Of a stretch of DNA of 64,000 nucleotides, positions 24,629 to 32,715 are shown one piece after another (the stretch's first letter is position 1; each line of letters starts with the position of its first letter). Made by a program: the position numbers and the translations under genes. Origin of the DNA: Clostridia bacterium (lineage in GTDB: Bacteria > Bacillota > Clostridia > Christensenellales > Aristaeellaceae); assembly GCA_017936375.1 (NCBI GenBank), contig JAGBFR010000020.1, forward strand, positions 1 through 64,000, in the 5' to 3' direction. The notes beneath the pieces are model-generated. The model made no database searches. It was not told the origin of the DNA and saw nothing but the letters and a program-made list of their open reading frames with translations.

Positions 24629-25336
24629 TTAGAATTCCTTATTCTCATACCGGCGGCACCATGTGTATTTGGAGACCGCGCTGCGCTGCGCGGTGACGCC
24701 GCTGAGGATGGACTGGATGTAGGAGGGCAGGAATTCGTCGTACTTGACCTCAAGAATCTCGACCGGATCGTCAAAGACCGGGTAGGTCGGCAGATGCCTG
24801 TCGAACATCTCGCTGGAGAAGAGGCCGGTGCGCAGCTGCTTGTCAAAGGTGATGCGCACCTCCTGCGCGGGGTGGATATACGCCTCACGCAGATAGTCGA
24901 CGACGACGACCGGGCGCAGCAGGCGCGTACGCATCTCGCGATAGACGTCGTGGAAGAGCGGATGGCGCATGCGCTGCAGCCCTTCAGGATCGCCTGCGAT
25001 GAGCTGATCGGCGAGATCGCGGGGAATGGTGACGGACTGCTTGGAGATCAGGTCGCCGTATTTGCTCTTGCATTCGAGCTTGATGACCCTGTCAGAAAAG
25101 TTATAGATCCGGATCCGGTACTTCTTCCGATTGCCGACGCCGGCGATCTTCTCCTCAAGAAAATCGTCGTTGATCGTATCAAAGTACAGCGAGCGGATGT
25201 GATACTCGTTGTTCTCGTCGCCGTTGGGATCCAGCTGCATGACGGGCTTCAGCACGCCGCGCAGCACGGCCATCTCGGCGGGGGAGATCAGGTACTTGAG
25301 CTCGTGCCGGAGGGGGATATTGCGGATGGAAGGCAT
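24629..25336 (-). CDS. VTC-domain polyphosphate polymerase-like protein
   Basis: This 235-residue protein is essentially one VTC domain, the tunnel-shaped triphosphate-metalloenzyme-like fold that makes polyphosphate in yeast Vtc4. Visible features: the N-terminal RHELKYLIS, basic RIRIYN and KLECKSKYGDLISKQ strands, and the acidic VEILEVKYDEFLPSYI end. It is the third gene after CotH and DUF4956 on the minus strand, a gene order that recurs in Firmicutes. Polyphosphate synthesis from ATP is inferred from the family and not shown for bacterial members of this cluster. Confidence 0.8.
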   Translation of the reverse strand: MPSIRNIPLRHELKYLISPAEMAVLRGVLKPVMQLDPNGDENNEYHIRSLYFDTINDDFLEEKIAGVGNRKKYRIRIYNFSDRVIKLECKSKYGDLISKQSVTIPRDLADQLIAGDPEGLQRMRHPLFHDVYREMRTRLLRPVVVVDYLREAYIHPAQEVRITFDKQLRTGLFSSEMFDRHLPTYPVFDDPVEILEVKYDEFLPSYIQSILSGVTAQRSAVSKYTWCRRYENKEF

Positions 25337-25409
25337 AATTTCTCCTTACATAGCGGCTTCATTGGGCGCGCGCCCGGGTGAAGCGACGTCGGAGCGGGCG
25401 AGGCCCGCA

Positions 25410-26084
25410 TCAGTTGCCGGCTTCAGACTGGCAGGCGATCAGCGTAGCATTGTGCACGCCGGCGGTATTCATCAGCTTGTTGACGATGTCAAAACGCTCG
25501 CGCAGCTGCACCTCGACGGTCAGCTCCACGCCGCCCGGGGTGACGGTCTTGCTGCGCAGACGCTGCACCTTGATGCGGCGGACGAAATCCATGACCTCAT
25601 CCTCAGCGTCGGCGTCGTAATGCGTGACCAGCAGGAAGGTGTTGGGCGTGCGCAGGCGGAAGAACGCCATGCCCAGCATCGCCACGGAGATGCCCGCGAC
25701 GACGACCAGCGCGATGGTGTAGAGCTCCGCGCCCAGCAGGATGCCCATCGTCAGGCTCCAGAACATGTAGGCGGTGTCCATTGGGTCCTTGACCGCGGTG
25801 CGGAAGCGGACGATGGACAGCGCGCCGACCATACCCATGGACAGAGCGATGTTGGACTTGATACACATGACGACCGGGGTGGTGATCATGCAGAGCATGA
25901 CCAGCGTGGTCGCGAAGGACGGGGAATAGAGTACGCCGCGGAAGGCCTTGCGGTAGACCAGCGCGATGATCATGCCGACGACGAAGCCGGCAAGCAGCGC
26001 CAGCACCATCTTCATCGGCGTGAGGCTGGCCATCTGAAGGGAAAACCACTCGTTTACGCTGGCGTCATTGATAATGCTTTGCAT
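25410..26084 (-). CDS. DUF4956 membrane protein
   Basis: A 224-residue protein with three or four membrane segments in the first 110 residues (MVLALLAGFVVGMIIALVY, then TTLVMLCMITTPVVM, then MGILLGAELYTIALVVVAG). A cytoplasmic domain of about 100 residues follows. The SIVRFRTAVKDPMD motif is typical of DUF4956. It lies between CotH and VTC in one minus-strand operon and may anchor or supply the VTC enzyme. The biochemical role is unknown. A well-placed GAGGAA precedes the ATG. Confidence 0.8.
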   Translation of the reverse strand: MQSIINDASVNEWFSLQMASLTPMKMVLALLAGFVVGMIIALVYRKAFRGVLYSPSFATTLVMLCMITTPVVMCIKSNIALSMGMVGALSIVRFRTAVKDPMDTAYMFWSLTMGILLGAELYTIALVVVAGISVAMLGMAFFRLRTPNTFLLVTHYDADAEDEVMDFVRRIKVQRLRSKTVTPGGVELTVEVQLRERFDIVNKLMNTAGVHNATLIACQSEAGN

Positions 26085-26120
26085 AGAGAATTCCTCCTGT
26101 TAGATGTGGTATGGGGGATG

Positions 26121-29100
26121 TCATTCTTCCGGTGTGGGCGGGCAGGGGCCGAAGTAGCCGACCATCTGCTCATCTGTGAGACCGAAGTAGGATTTGGCTT
26201 CCTGCCAGATATAGTATGGGCGGCGGGGGAAGATGCGCTCGAGCATGCGCTCGCAGCGGGTGACCCAGTAGTTGTAGCCGCCCTCCGGGTTCTTTGGCTG
26301 GTCAAAGCTGATCTTGGGATGCACCTCGGCGGCCCAGCGCTGCATGTGCATCTGCATTTCCGGCTTGATCTCGGCGATCATCTCGTTGAAGAGATTGGTC
26401 AGATACTTGGTCGTGAAGACCGTCTGGAAGAGCTCGCCGTAGCGCCGCAGGAAACGATCCTGAATCTCCGGCACCTTGATCAGCTCGCGCATGAAGATGT
26501 TGGAAACGATATTGGCATGGCCCATGCCCTTTTCATCGAGCATGAAGGCGGTGCCGCCGGAGATCCTGCCGCGATTATCAAGTACGCTAAAGAAGCCCCA
26601 GTCGGAGTCGTAGAAGAGATAGCGCCACTTGCCGTCGCCGGATTTGGCATTGCGGTAGAATCGGATATTGCCCGGGTCGGTATTGCCGAAGTACGACTCG
26701 AAGATGAAGTAATCGATCATGTTGTCGATGTCGATCTGCGAGCAGACGTATTCGTAGGCCTCGCGGTCATTGACCAGATCGTGCTCCTTAACGTAGTTGT
26801 AGAGCTTCTGGTAGTCGTGGCGTGAGCCCTGATTGACCTGACTGGAGGAGAGGCCGTCGGACTCGAGCATGTCGATGTCGTCCGGGTTTTCCCAGCCCTC
26901 ATGCTGGGCGACGGTTTTGACGCCCGCGCGTTCGCGCAGGTTGTAATGGCCCCAGTATTCGCCGTTGATGTAGACGATCACGGGCCTCCACGCCTGAGCG
27001 ACGACGCTGCTGCCGGATTGGTCGATGATGCGCGCCTGCATGCCGTCGATGACGCGGGTATACAGGCCGTCCTGACCGCCGTTGCGAAGCACGATGCTGG
27101 CGTACTCGGTGAAGGGGCGATCCTCGAAGAAGGCGTAGTTGAACATGTCCTCGCCGTACTGACCGTCGGCCTTGATGTACATGCTCTTCTGCGGCATATC
27201 CAGCGAGTAGTTGCCCATCGCGCGGAAGGTCATGCCCTGGCTGACCTGCTGCACGCCGTTTTCGTCGTAGAATTCCATCCAGCCGCCGAACCAGTTTTTC
27301 TGCCAGTAGGTGGCGTTCTTCCATGCGGGAGTGGTATTCTCACGGTCGATATTCGGGCCGTCGGCGAACATGCCGGTATCCGGGTTGTTCAGGTTGTATG
27401 GATCGGTGCTCAGGCAGACGACCGGCATCGTATGATAGACAGAGATCAGATATGTCTGGGAGACGACCTGAGAGGGCTCGACACCCTCGCGGAAGGCCCG
27501 CGCGCGGATGACGGACGTCTTTTCAACCGTGATCGGCCCAGTATAGCGGGTGGATTGCTCGGTCGGGTCCGTGCCGTCCGTCGTGTAGCGGACGATGGAA
27601 TTGGCCGGGACGTCGATGGTCACGCCGGCCGCGCCCTCAAGGGGCCGGTCATACAGGCCGCCGGAGACGGTGAAGACGGGCTTTTCAGCAAAGCCGGTGA
27701 AGCCCTGACCGTTTCTGTCGCCCGGGGTCGGGGTGGAGTAGTAGAAGAGGCCGGCCTGCCCCAGCGTCCTGCCGTAGGAGACGTTGTCATACAGCTGCGG
27801 CACGACGACCTTGTCAAGGATATCGCCGCTGGGGGTGGAGAGGCAGACGGTCTCGCCGGATTTGGCAAGATTGTAATTGGTAAAATAGTAAACGCCGTCC
27901 TTGGTCGTCTGCGTGGTGTCGCAGTAGATGACCAGATAGCTGTTGTTTTCGAGCGTAATATCAGGAAGCTGCCATTTGCGCGGCTTCTTGATGTTGTCGG
28001 ACAGGCCGTAACCTTTGAGGTTAACGGCCTGCCCGCTCATGTTGTAGATTTCGATGTAGTCGTAAGGATTCTTGACATTGGGGCCGACGATGGTCTTGTT
28101 GCCGGACATCACCTCGGTGATGTACAGGCCGGAGGTGTTGGCGAGGCAGAAATTCGCATCCATGGCGACTTCGCCTGCGCGGGTGTTCGGCTGGGCGGGG
28201 GTGGGCTGGCGGAAGACCTTAAAGCCGCCGGTGCCCTCCTCGTCGCGGCCCCAGGAGGTATCGGACTCGAGCAGGTCATAGGTGACCAGATCGAGCATCC
28301 TGCCCTGAATGTCCGAGAGGATGACCGATTCGCCGTCGGAGCGGAGCTTGAAGCCGGCGTGCGGCCAGCCGGTCGCGTCGGCGTCCTTTTCCTTGCCGGA
28401 GGCATAGACGACGAAGTAGCCGCCGGGCTTGATGACGCTGCCCTGCGGGAAACGCCACTTGACCAGATTCTCAGGATCGTCGCTCAGCGCGTAGTTGGAC
28501 AGGTCGATCTCCTTGGAGGAGGCGTTGTACAGCTCGATCCAGTCGGGATACTCGCCGTCGCCGTCCCTGAGGGTGGTGATCGAGGAGGCGCAGATCTCGT
28601 TGATCATCAGCACGCCGGGCTCGAGCACCGTGGACGCGCGGAAGAGCGCGTAGCCCTCCTGCGTGTTGTCATAGCCGGGGGAATACTGCTCGGTGATGAT
28701 GTACTCGTCCTCGCCGATGAGCGCAAGGCTCATGTTCCTGTCCATCGCGGGGACGGTGACCTCCTCAAAGGAGATGCCGTCGCTGCCGAAGAGATAGAGG
28801 GAATCGCCGGAGGAGGAGAGCTTGAAGCCCGCATGCAGCGCGCTGCCGGGGGCGCTCCTGTCCTCATCGGAGGCGAAGACGAGGATGTGCTCGCCTGCGC
28901 CGAGGGTGATCTCCGGGAAGACGAAGGTGATCTTGTCCGACCGGTCGGACAGGCCGTACCCCTTCAGCGGGATGGGCGTATCGCCTGTATTCGTCAGCTC
29001 AATCCAGTCGGGGAAGGCGCCGGTTTCATCCGGGAATGCCGAGCGGTTGGCCGACATGACCTCGGTGATGCGCAGCGCCCTGTTGCCGCTGGACTGCTCT

Positions 29101-29294
29101 TCCTCAGCGAGCTGGATCGCCGTGAGATTGGCCGCGGGCGATAGATTCAGCCCCGGGGCAAAGAGCACGAGCAGAACAAGAAGGGCGGCCAGACCGAGGA
29201 GCATCGGCACCGTGCCGCGGCGGGGCTTTTCCCGGCGAAGGACGCGGCGCTTTCTGCGGGGCGGGCTGGCATTGTTCAGCCGTTTGGAACGCAT
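26121..29294 (-). CDS. CotH kinase-family protein with lamin-tail domains, membrane-anchored
   Basis: A 1057-residue envelope protein. A basic start (MRSKRLNNASPPRRKRRVLR) is followed by a transmembrane segment near residues 35-50, so the bulk lies outside. Several lamin-tail-like Ig domains follow (repeated TEVMSANRS/NDYIEIYN/GYGLSD patterns, at about 75-480). Next come a chitobiase-like CHB_HEX segment around 545-600 (YTTDGTDPTEQST) and the CotH domain at about 620-1000, containing HYNLRERAG and FYDSDWGF, a likely metal site. In spore-formers CotH phosphorylates spore-coat proteins. The ATG at 29294 replaces a longer frame without conserved sequence. The gene leads the CotH-DUF4956-VTC operon and has an extended -10 (TATAAT at 29339-29334, minus). 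Confidence 0.85.
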   Translation of the reverse strand: MRSKRLNNASPPRRKRRVLRREKPRRGTVPMLLGLAALLVLLVLFAPGLNLSPAANLTAIQLAEEEQSSGNRALRITEVMSANRSAFPDETGAFPDWIELTNTGDTPIPLKGYGLSDRSDKITFVFPEITLGAGEHILVFASDEDRSAPGSALHAGFKLSSSGDSLYLFGSDGISFEEVTVPAMDRNMSLALIGEDEYIITEQYSPGYDNTQEGYALFRASTVLEPGVLMINEICASSITTLRDGDGEYPDWIELYNASSKEIDLSNYALSDDPENLVKWRFPQGSVIKPGGYFVVYASGKEKDADATGWPHAGFKLRSDGESVILSDIQGRMLDLVTYDLLESDTSWGRDEEGTGGFKVFRQPTPAQPNTRAGEVAMDANFCLANTSGLYITEVMSGNKTIVGPNVKNPYDYIEIYNMSGQAVNLKGYGLSDNIKKPRKWQLPDITLENNSYLVIYCDTTQTTKDGVYYFTNYNLAKSGETVCLSTPSGDILDKVVVPQLYDNVSYGRTLGQAGLFYYSTPTPGDRNGQGFTGFAEKPVFTVSGGLYDRPLEGAAGVTIDVPANSIVRYTTDGTDPTEQSTRYTGPITVEKTSVIRARAFREGVEPSQVVSQTYLISVYHTMPVVCLSTDPYNLNNPDTGMFADGPNIDRENTTPAWKNATYWQKNWFGGWMEFYDENGVQQVSQGMTFRAMGNYSLDMPQKSMYIKADGQYGEDMFNYAFFEDRPFTEYASIVLRNGGQDGLYTRVIDGMQARIIDQSGSSVVAQAWRPVIVYINGEYWGHYNLRERAGVKTVAQHEGWENPDDIDMLESDGLSSSQVNQGSRHDYQKLYNYVKEHDLVNDREAYEYVCSQIDIDNMIDYFIFESYFGNTDPGNIRFYRNAKSGDGKWRYLFYDSDWGFFSVLDNRGRISGGTAFMLDEKGMGHANIVSNIFMRELIKVPEIQDRFLRRYGELFQTVFTTKYLTNLFNEMIAEIKPEMQMHMQRWAAEVHPKISFDQPKNPEGGYNYWVTRCERMLERIFPRRPYYIWQEAKSYFGLTDEQMVGYFGPCPPTPEE

Positions 29295-29505
29295 GATATA
29301 CTTCCTTTCAAATTTCGACAAAATACCTGAAACATTATAGCACAGATTGCGTTTCATAGGAAGAGGAACATCTGCAGGAAACGCCTGTGAAACATCTGAA
29401 ATTACAGGAAACAGCGCCATTCTTTCATCAACGCATGAAAAACCTGCGAATGCGGCGATAGACGGCGCGCGCTTTGCATATACTGGATGGAAAGGGGGAG
29501 ATGGC

Positions 29506-30372
29506 GTGCGGCTTGGCGTTGTTTTTGCCGGAGACGGCGTGCATGCGGCGGCGAATCTGGGCGTATTGGAAGAGCTGTATGCGAGGGGAATGGAACCGTA
29601 TGCTGTCTGCGGCATTCATGCGGGCGCATGGCCCGCGGCGCTCTTTGGCGCGGGGCATGATATGGAGAATATGAAAAAGGCGCTGCATCAGGCGGCGCGG
29701 ATGGGGAAACGGCTGGCGGATGGCCCGTTGACCTTTCTGTGGAAGAGGGGCTGCGCATCCATCCTGCGAAGCGGGCGGATCGAGCATCTGCTGCGCGCGC
29801 AGACGGGGGACCGCATGCTGGCGCTCTGCCCGCGCAGGGCGCTGTTTCTGTGCCGCGCGGCTGTGAGCGGGCGTAGGGTGATCTTCTCCTCTCAGCTCTA
29901 TCTGCAGGATGCCGGCGCGCTTTTGTCCATGCAGGCCGGCGCGGGCTTTGCGGCGAGGGCTGCGATGGCGCTGCCGCCGTTTCTGCCGCCCAAGAGCTGG
30001 ATGGGCAGCGCGCTTGTTCCGGATGGGGATACTGCCTTTGCCTGCGGGCAGCTCCTCGCCATGGGTGCGCAGCGCGTGCTGGTCGTCCTGCCCGTGCCGT
30101 CGCCAAGGCGTGCGCCGGATGCATTGGATCTGGCCGGTCAGCATGCCATGCATGCCGCGGCGAGCGCGCTGCCGCCTGATGCGTGTATGCTGCGCGTGAC
30201 CATGCCCGATACCGTGGGGGCGCTGTCATTTGACGGCATGCTCCTGTGCGGGCAGGCGGGGCGTGAGGCCGCGCAGGCGCAGCTGGACGCTCTCTTTGAG
30301 CGGATGGGCATGGCGCAGTGCCGGGTGCTCCCCTTCAGACGCCCTCCTGCGGCGCAGGGGCTTGGGGGCTGA
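29506..30372 (+). CDS. Patatin-like protein with a replaced nucleophile
   Basis: The 288-residue product aligns with patatin-like phospholipases: an oxyanion-type VRLGVVFAGDGVHAA, the helix NLGVLEELYARG, and the Asp region LVPDGDTAFACGQLLAMGAQ. The nucleophile elbow GxSxG reads GIHAG, with His in place of Ser, so normal acyl hydrolase activity should be lost. The GTG at 29506 follows GGGGGAG by five bases; the longer upstream frame has no family match. Its 3' end overlaps the convergent caspase-like gene by 38 bp. It may bind lipids or be decaying. Confidence 0.65.
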   Translation: MRLGVVFAGDGVHAAANLGVLEELYARGMEPYAVCGIHAGAWPAALFGAGHDMENMKKALHQAARMGKRLADGPLTFLWKRGCASILRSGRIEHLLRAQTGDRMLALCPRRALFLCRAAVSGRRVIFSSQLYLQDAGALLSMQAGAGFAARAAMALPPFLPPKSWMGSALVPDGDTAFACGQLLAMGAQRVLVVLPVPSPRRAPDALDLAGQHAMHAAASALPPDACMLRVTMPDTVGALSFDGMLLCGQAGREAAQAQLDALFERMGMAQCRVLPFRRPPAAQGLGG

Positions 30373-31801
30373 GTGCGATGGGGCAGACGGCCTTGCGCCG
30401 CTCTCCGCCGATAATGGCCTCGGCGGTCGCCGTCAGGCCGGGATGAGCAGCGGGATCGATGGGATGCCCGGCGCTGTCCAAACCGTCCCAGTACAGCTTT
30501 GTCTGCCCGTCTGCAGACGGGCGGGTCAGGCTGCTGGCGCAGAGGCGGCGGATCAGATGTCCCTCTCCGTCGCGGATGGAGACGGTGATCTCGGCTGGAA
30601 CAGGGGTATCCACGCAAAGGAGAATTTCGCCTGTCGGGAGGGGCTTCGCGCTGGCCTGCAGGGTCAGCCCGGCGCCGCACTGCGCGGGCTGCACGGCGAT
30701 GAGCCGCTCGGAGCAGAGCTGCAGCCTGCCCTCCGTCAGGGAGAAGACCTGCAGCATCAGATAACCGCTGTCGTTCGCAGCGACGGCGTCCAGCGTGAGC
30801 GCGCGGTGCTTTCTGCCGGGGGTGATGAGACCGCTGCCGCCGTCTCCTCCATCAAGAAAGATCTGCGCGCCTGCCCAGTCCCAGCCGCCTGCCGTATACT
30901 CAACCAGACGGTACTGCACGGCGGTTTCACGCTCGGCGGTGAAGGAAAACTCAAAGACGGGATCGTCCGTCAGGATCAGCGATGCGCCGTAGGAGAAGCC
31001 TGTCAGCGGGCGGGAGAGCATCGGGCGCGAGGCAGAGGGGAGAATGAGGCTGTCTGCATTCCGGGACAGCAGCTGCGCAGACGAGGAGGGGACGGCGATG
31101 GTCAGATACCGGTGCATTTCGGCGAGGCTGACCTGCCCGTCGCCATTGGCGTCGGCCTCCGGCGATTCGTACAGGCCAAGACCTGAGGCGAAGGCGGAGG
31201 CGAAGTAGGACTGAGCGCCGCTTAAGAGCGCCTCGCTGTCGTAATACCATGCGGATTCCTGATCGGAAGCCGAGGTCAGAATGTGGATCGACGGATCGCC
31301 GGACAGGTCTGAGATTGCGCCCGGCGTACGCCCAAGCAGCGCGCCGGAGTGGCAGGCGTCGATGACGAGCAGCTTTTCCCCGGGGACGCTGGCGAGCATG
31401 GCCTCGAGATCCTCGGCGCCAAGCAGCGTTTCCTGCTCGCCGTCGCCGAGAAGGAGATAGCAGCCGCCGTCATCCGAAGAGGAGATGACACCGTGCGTGC
31501 ACAGATAGAGCAGGGAGAGGTCGCTTTCGTCTGCGCCGTCAAAGGCTGACGATACGGCCGAGGCCAGCGCCTCGCGGCTGCCGATGGTGCCGTCCTCGAC
31601 GGAGAGCGCGGCAAGGCGGGGCGACGCGCCGACGAGCGCAGAGGCGATCATCTGCAGATTGCCGGAGACGGCGCTGCCCAGCTCCGGCTGGGTCAGAAAA
31701 TCCGAGCATGCGACAAGCAGCGCGCGTGTGTCGGCCATTGCGGCGGAGGGGAGGAGAAGGCAGAGCGCGAGCAGCGCTGCGGCGAGCAGCCGTCTTGCCA
31801 T
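30335..31801 (-). CDS. Secreted caspase-like (C14) cysteine protease
   Basis: A 488-residue protein with a signal peptide (MARRLLAAALLALCLLLPSA, cleaved near AMA). The caspase-type peptidase domain has the His in YLCTHGV and the Cys in VIDACHSGALL, both intact. Residues around 225-240 contain an EF-hand/dockerin-like calcium loop (DANGDGQVSL). The C-terminal part ends in a FlgD-like Ig fold (KLYWDGLDSAGH). GGAGGGG lies just before the ATG at 31801. Such exported proteases probably act on surface or environmental proteins. It overlaps the convergent patatin-like gene by 38 bp. Confidence 0.8.
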   Translation of the reverse strand: MARRLLAAALLALCLLLPSAAMADTRALLVACSDFLTQPELGSAVSGNLQMIASALVGASPRLAALSVEDGTIGSREALASAVSSAFDGADESDLSLLYLCTHGVISSSDDGGCYLLLGDGEQETLLGAEDLEAMLASVPGEKLLVIDACHSGALLGRTPGAISDLSGDPSIHILTSASDQESAWYYDSEALLSGAQSYFASAFASGLGLYESPEADANGDGQVSLAEMHRYLTIAVPSSSAQLLSRNADSLILPSASRPMLSRPLTGFSYGASLILTDDPVFEFSFTAERETAVQYRLVEYTAGGWDWAGAQIFLDGGDGGSGLITPGRKHRALTLDAVAANDSGYLMLQVFSLTEGRLQLCSERLIAVQPAQCGAGLTLQASAKPLPTGEILLCVDTPVPAEITVSIRDGEGHLIRRLCASSLTRPSADGQTKLYWDGLDSAGHPIDPAAHPGLTATAEAIIGGERRKAVCPIALSPQAPAPQEGV

Positions 31802-32032
31802 GGAATCCCCTCCTTCCCGTCTTCTTGCGTGCATGATCCTTCCTGTCTATGATTATAGACGGGAAAATGCACACAAAAGTTTCACCAAAGTAAAGAAGTT
31901 GTAAAATACGGACGATATTTTCCGATAAAGACATTGTAGCTGATTTTGATGCGCACTGCAAGGCGGAGGGGCGGATTGCCATGAATTGTCGGCCTGCGGC
32001 ATATTCCGGCTTCATTTCACACAGAAGTATGA

Positions 32033-32038
32033 TATAAT
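32033..32038 (+). promoter_or_regulatory. Extended -10 promoter of the yitT-like gene
   Basis: TGA then TATAAT at 32033-32038, about 40 bases before the likely start. The bases 31802-32030 otherwise hold the minus-strand promoter of the caspase-like gene (TATAAT, 31857-31852). Confidence 0.55.
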
Positions 32039-32075
32039 GTGAGGAACTATCAATCGCGACGGAATGGATGTACCT

Positions 32076-32687
32076 ATGAAAGCAAAGAGAATAGCATGTA
32101 TATTGGCGTATGACATGGCTGCGTCCTTTCTGCTGGGCGTGAGCATTGTGATTTTTGCTGTGCAGGCGAATTTTGCGCCGGGCGGCGTTTCAGGCATTGC
32201 GGTGATCCTGAATTACCTGTTCGGCGCGCCGATCGGGCTGATGACGGTGCTCATCAATATCCCGATTATCCTCTGTACATTCAGGCAGTTGGGTTTTGGC
32301 TTCTTCCTTCACTCGATCAAGACGGTGCTCATCAATGCAATCTTTGCCGATTATGTGGTGGTGCATCTGCCTATGTACGAGGGAAGCAGGCTTCTGGCGG
32401 CGATTCTCTCCGGCGTGTTTGCCGGGGTGGCGTATTCGCTGGTGTTCAACATGGGATCATCCACCGGCGGCACGGACTTCATCATGGCGGCGATAAGGAA
32501 GGTAAAGCCGGAATTATCGTTTGGCATGCTGGCATTTGTCATTGACAGCACGGTAATCCTCGGATCGGTCTTTGTATTCGGTGAGATTGAGGCGTTTCTT
32601 TATGGCGCGGTGTATACGGTTGTGACCAGCGGGGCGCTGGATGCGACGACATGGTGCATGAAAAAACTCGGGGCTCAAACGGTTTGA
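32076..32687 (+). CDS. YitT-family membrane protein lacking the C-terminal DUF2179 domain
   Basis: A 203-residue integral membrane protein with about five to six hydrophobic helices. Family marks are FAPGGVSGIAVILNYLFG, ISGV-like ILSGVFAGVAYSLVFNMG and STGGTDFI. Usual members have about 280 residues and end in a soluble DUF2179 domain, which is missing here. The reading frame stops inside the stem of a terminator, so the truncated form looks settled. Two ATGs (32064, 32076) are possible and neither has a strong Shine-Dalgarno. Function in this family is not well defined; transport is suspected. Confidence 0.75.
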   Translation: MKAKRIACILAYDMAASFLLGVSIVIFAVQANFAPGGVSGIAVILNYLFGAPIGLMTVLINIPIILCTFRQLGFGFFLHSIKTVLINAIFADYVVVHLPMYEGSRLLAAILSGVFAGVAYSLVFNMGSSTGGTDFIMAAIRKVKPELSFGMLAFVIDSTVILGSVFVFGEIEAFLYGAVYTVVTSGALDATTWCMKKLGAQTV

Positions 32688-32704
32688 GCTCCGAGTTTCT
32701 TTTT
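32665..32704 (+). terminator. Terminator whose stem overlaps the yitT-like stop
   Basis: AACTCGGGGCTCAAAC (32665-32680) pairs with GTTTGAGCTCCGAGTT, followed by TCTTTTT. The TGA stop at 32685-32687 lies inside the hairpin, so the last codons also encode the terminator. Confidence 0.8.
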
Positions 32705-32715
32705 GATTTGGGGGA

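Noticed and set aside
26901-29144. A 747-residue plus-strand frame
   Set aside because: It is antisense to the CotH gene, which has clear domains, a membrane anchor and a ribosome binding site.
29506-31801. Anti-phage defence pair of patatin and caspase
   Set aside because: Patatin and caspase-like effectors occur in some defence systems, but here the patatin lacks its nucleophile, the protease is exported, and the genes converge with no sensor or cyclase.
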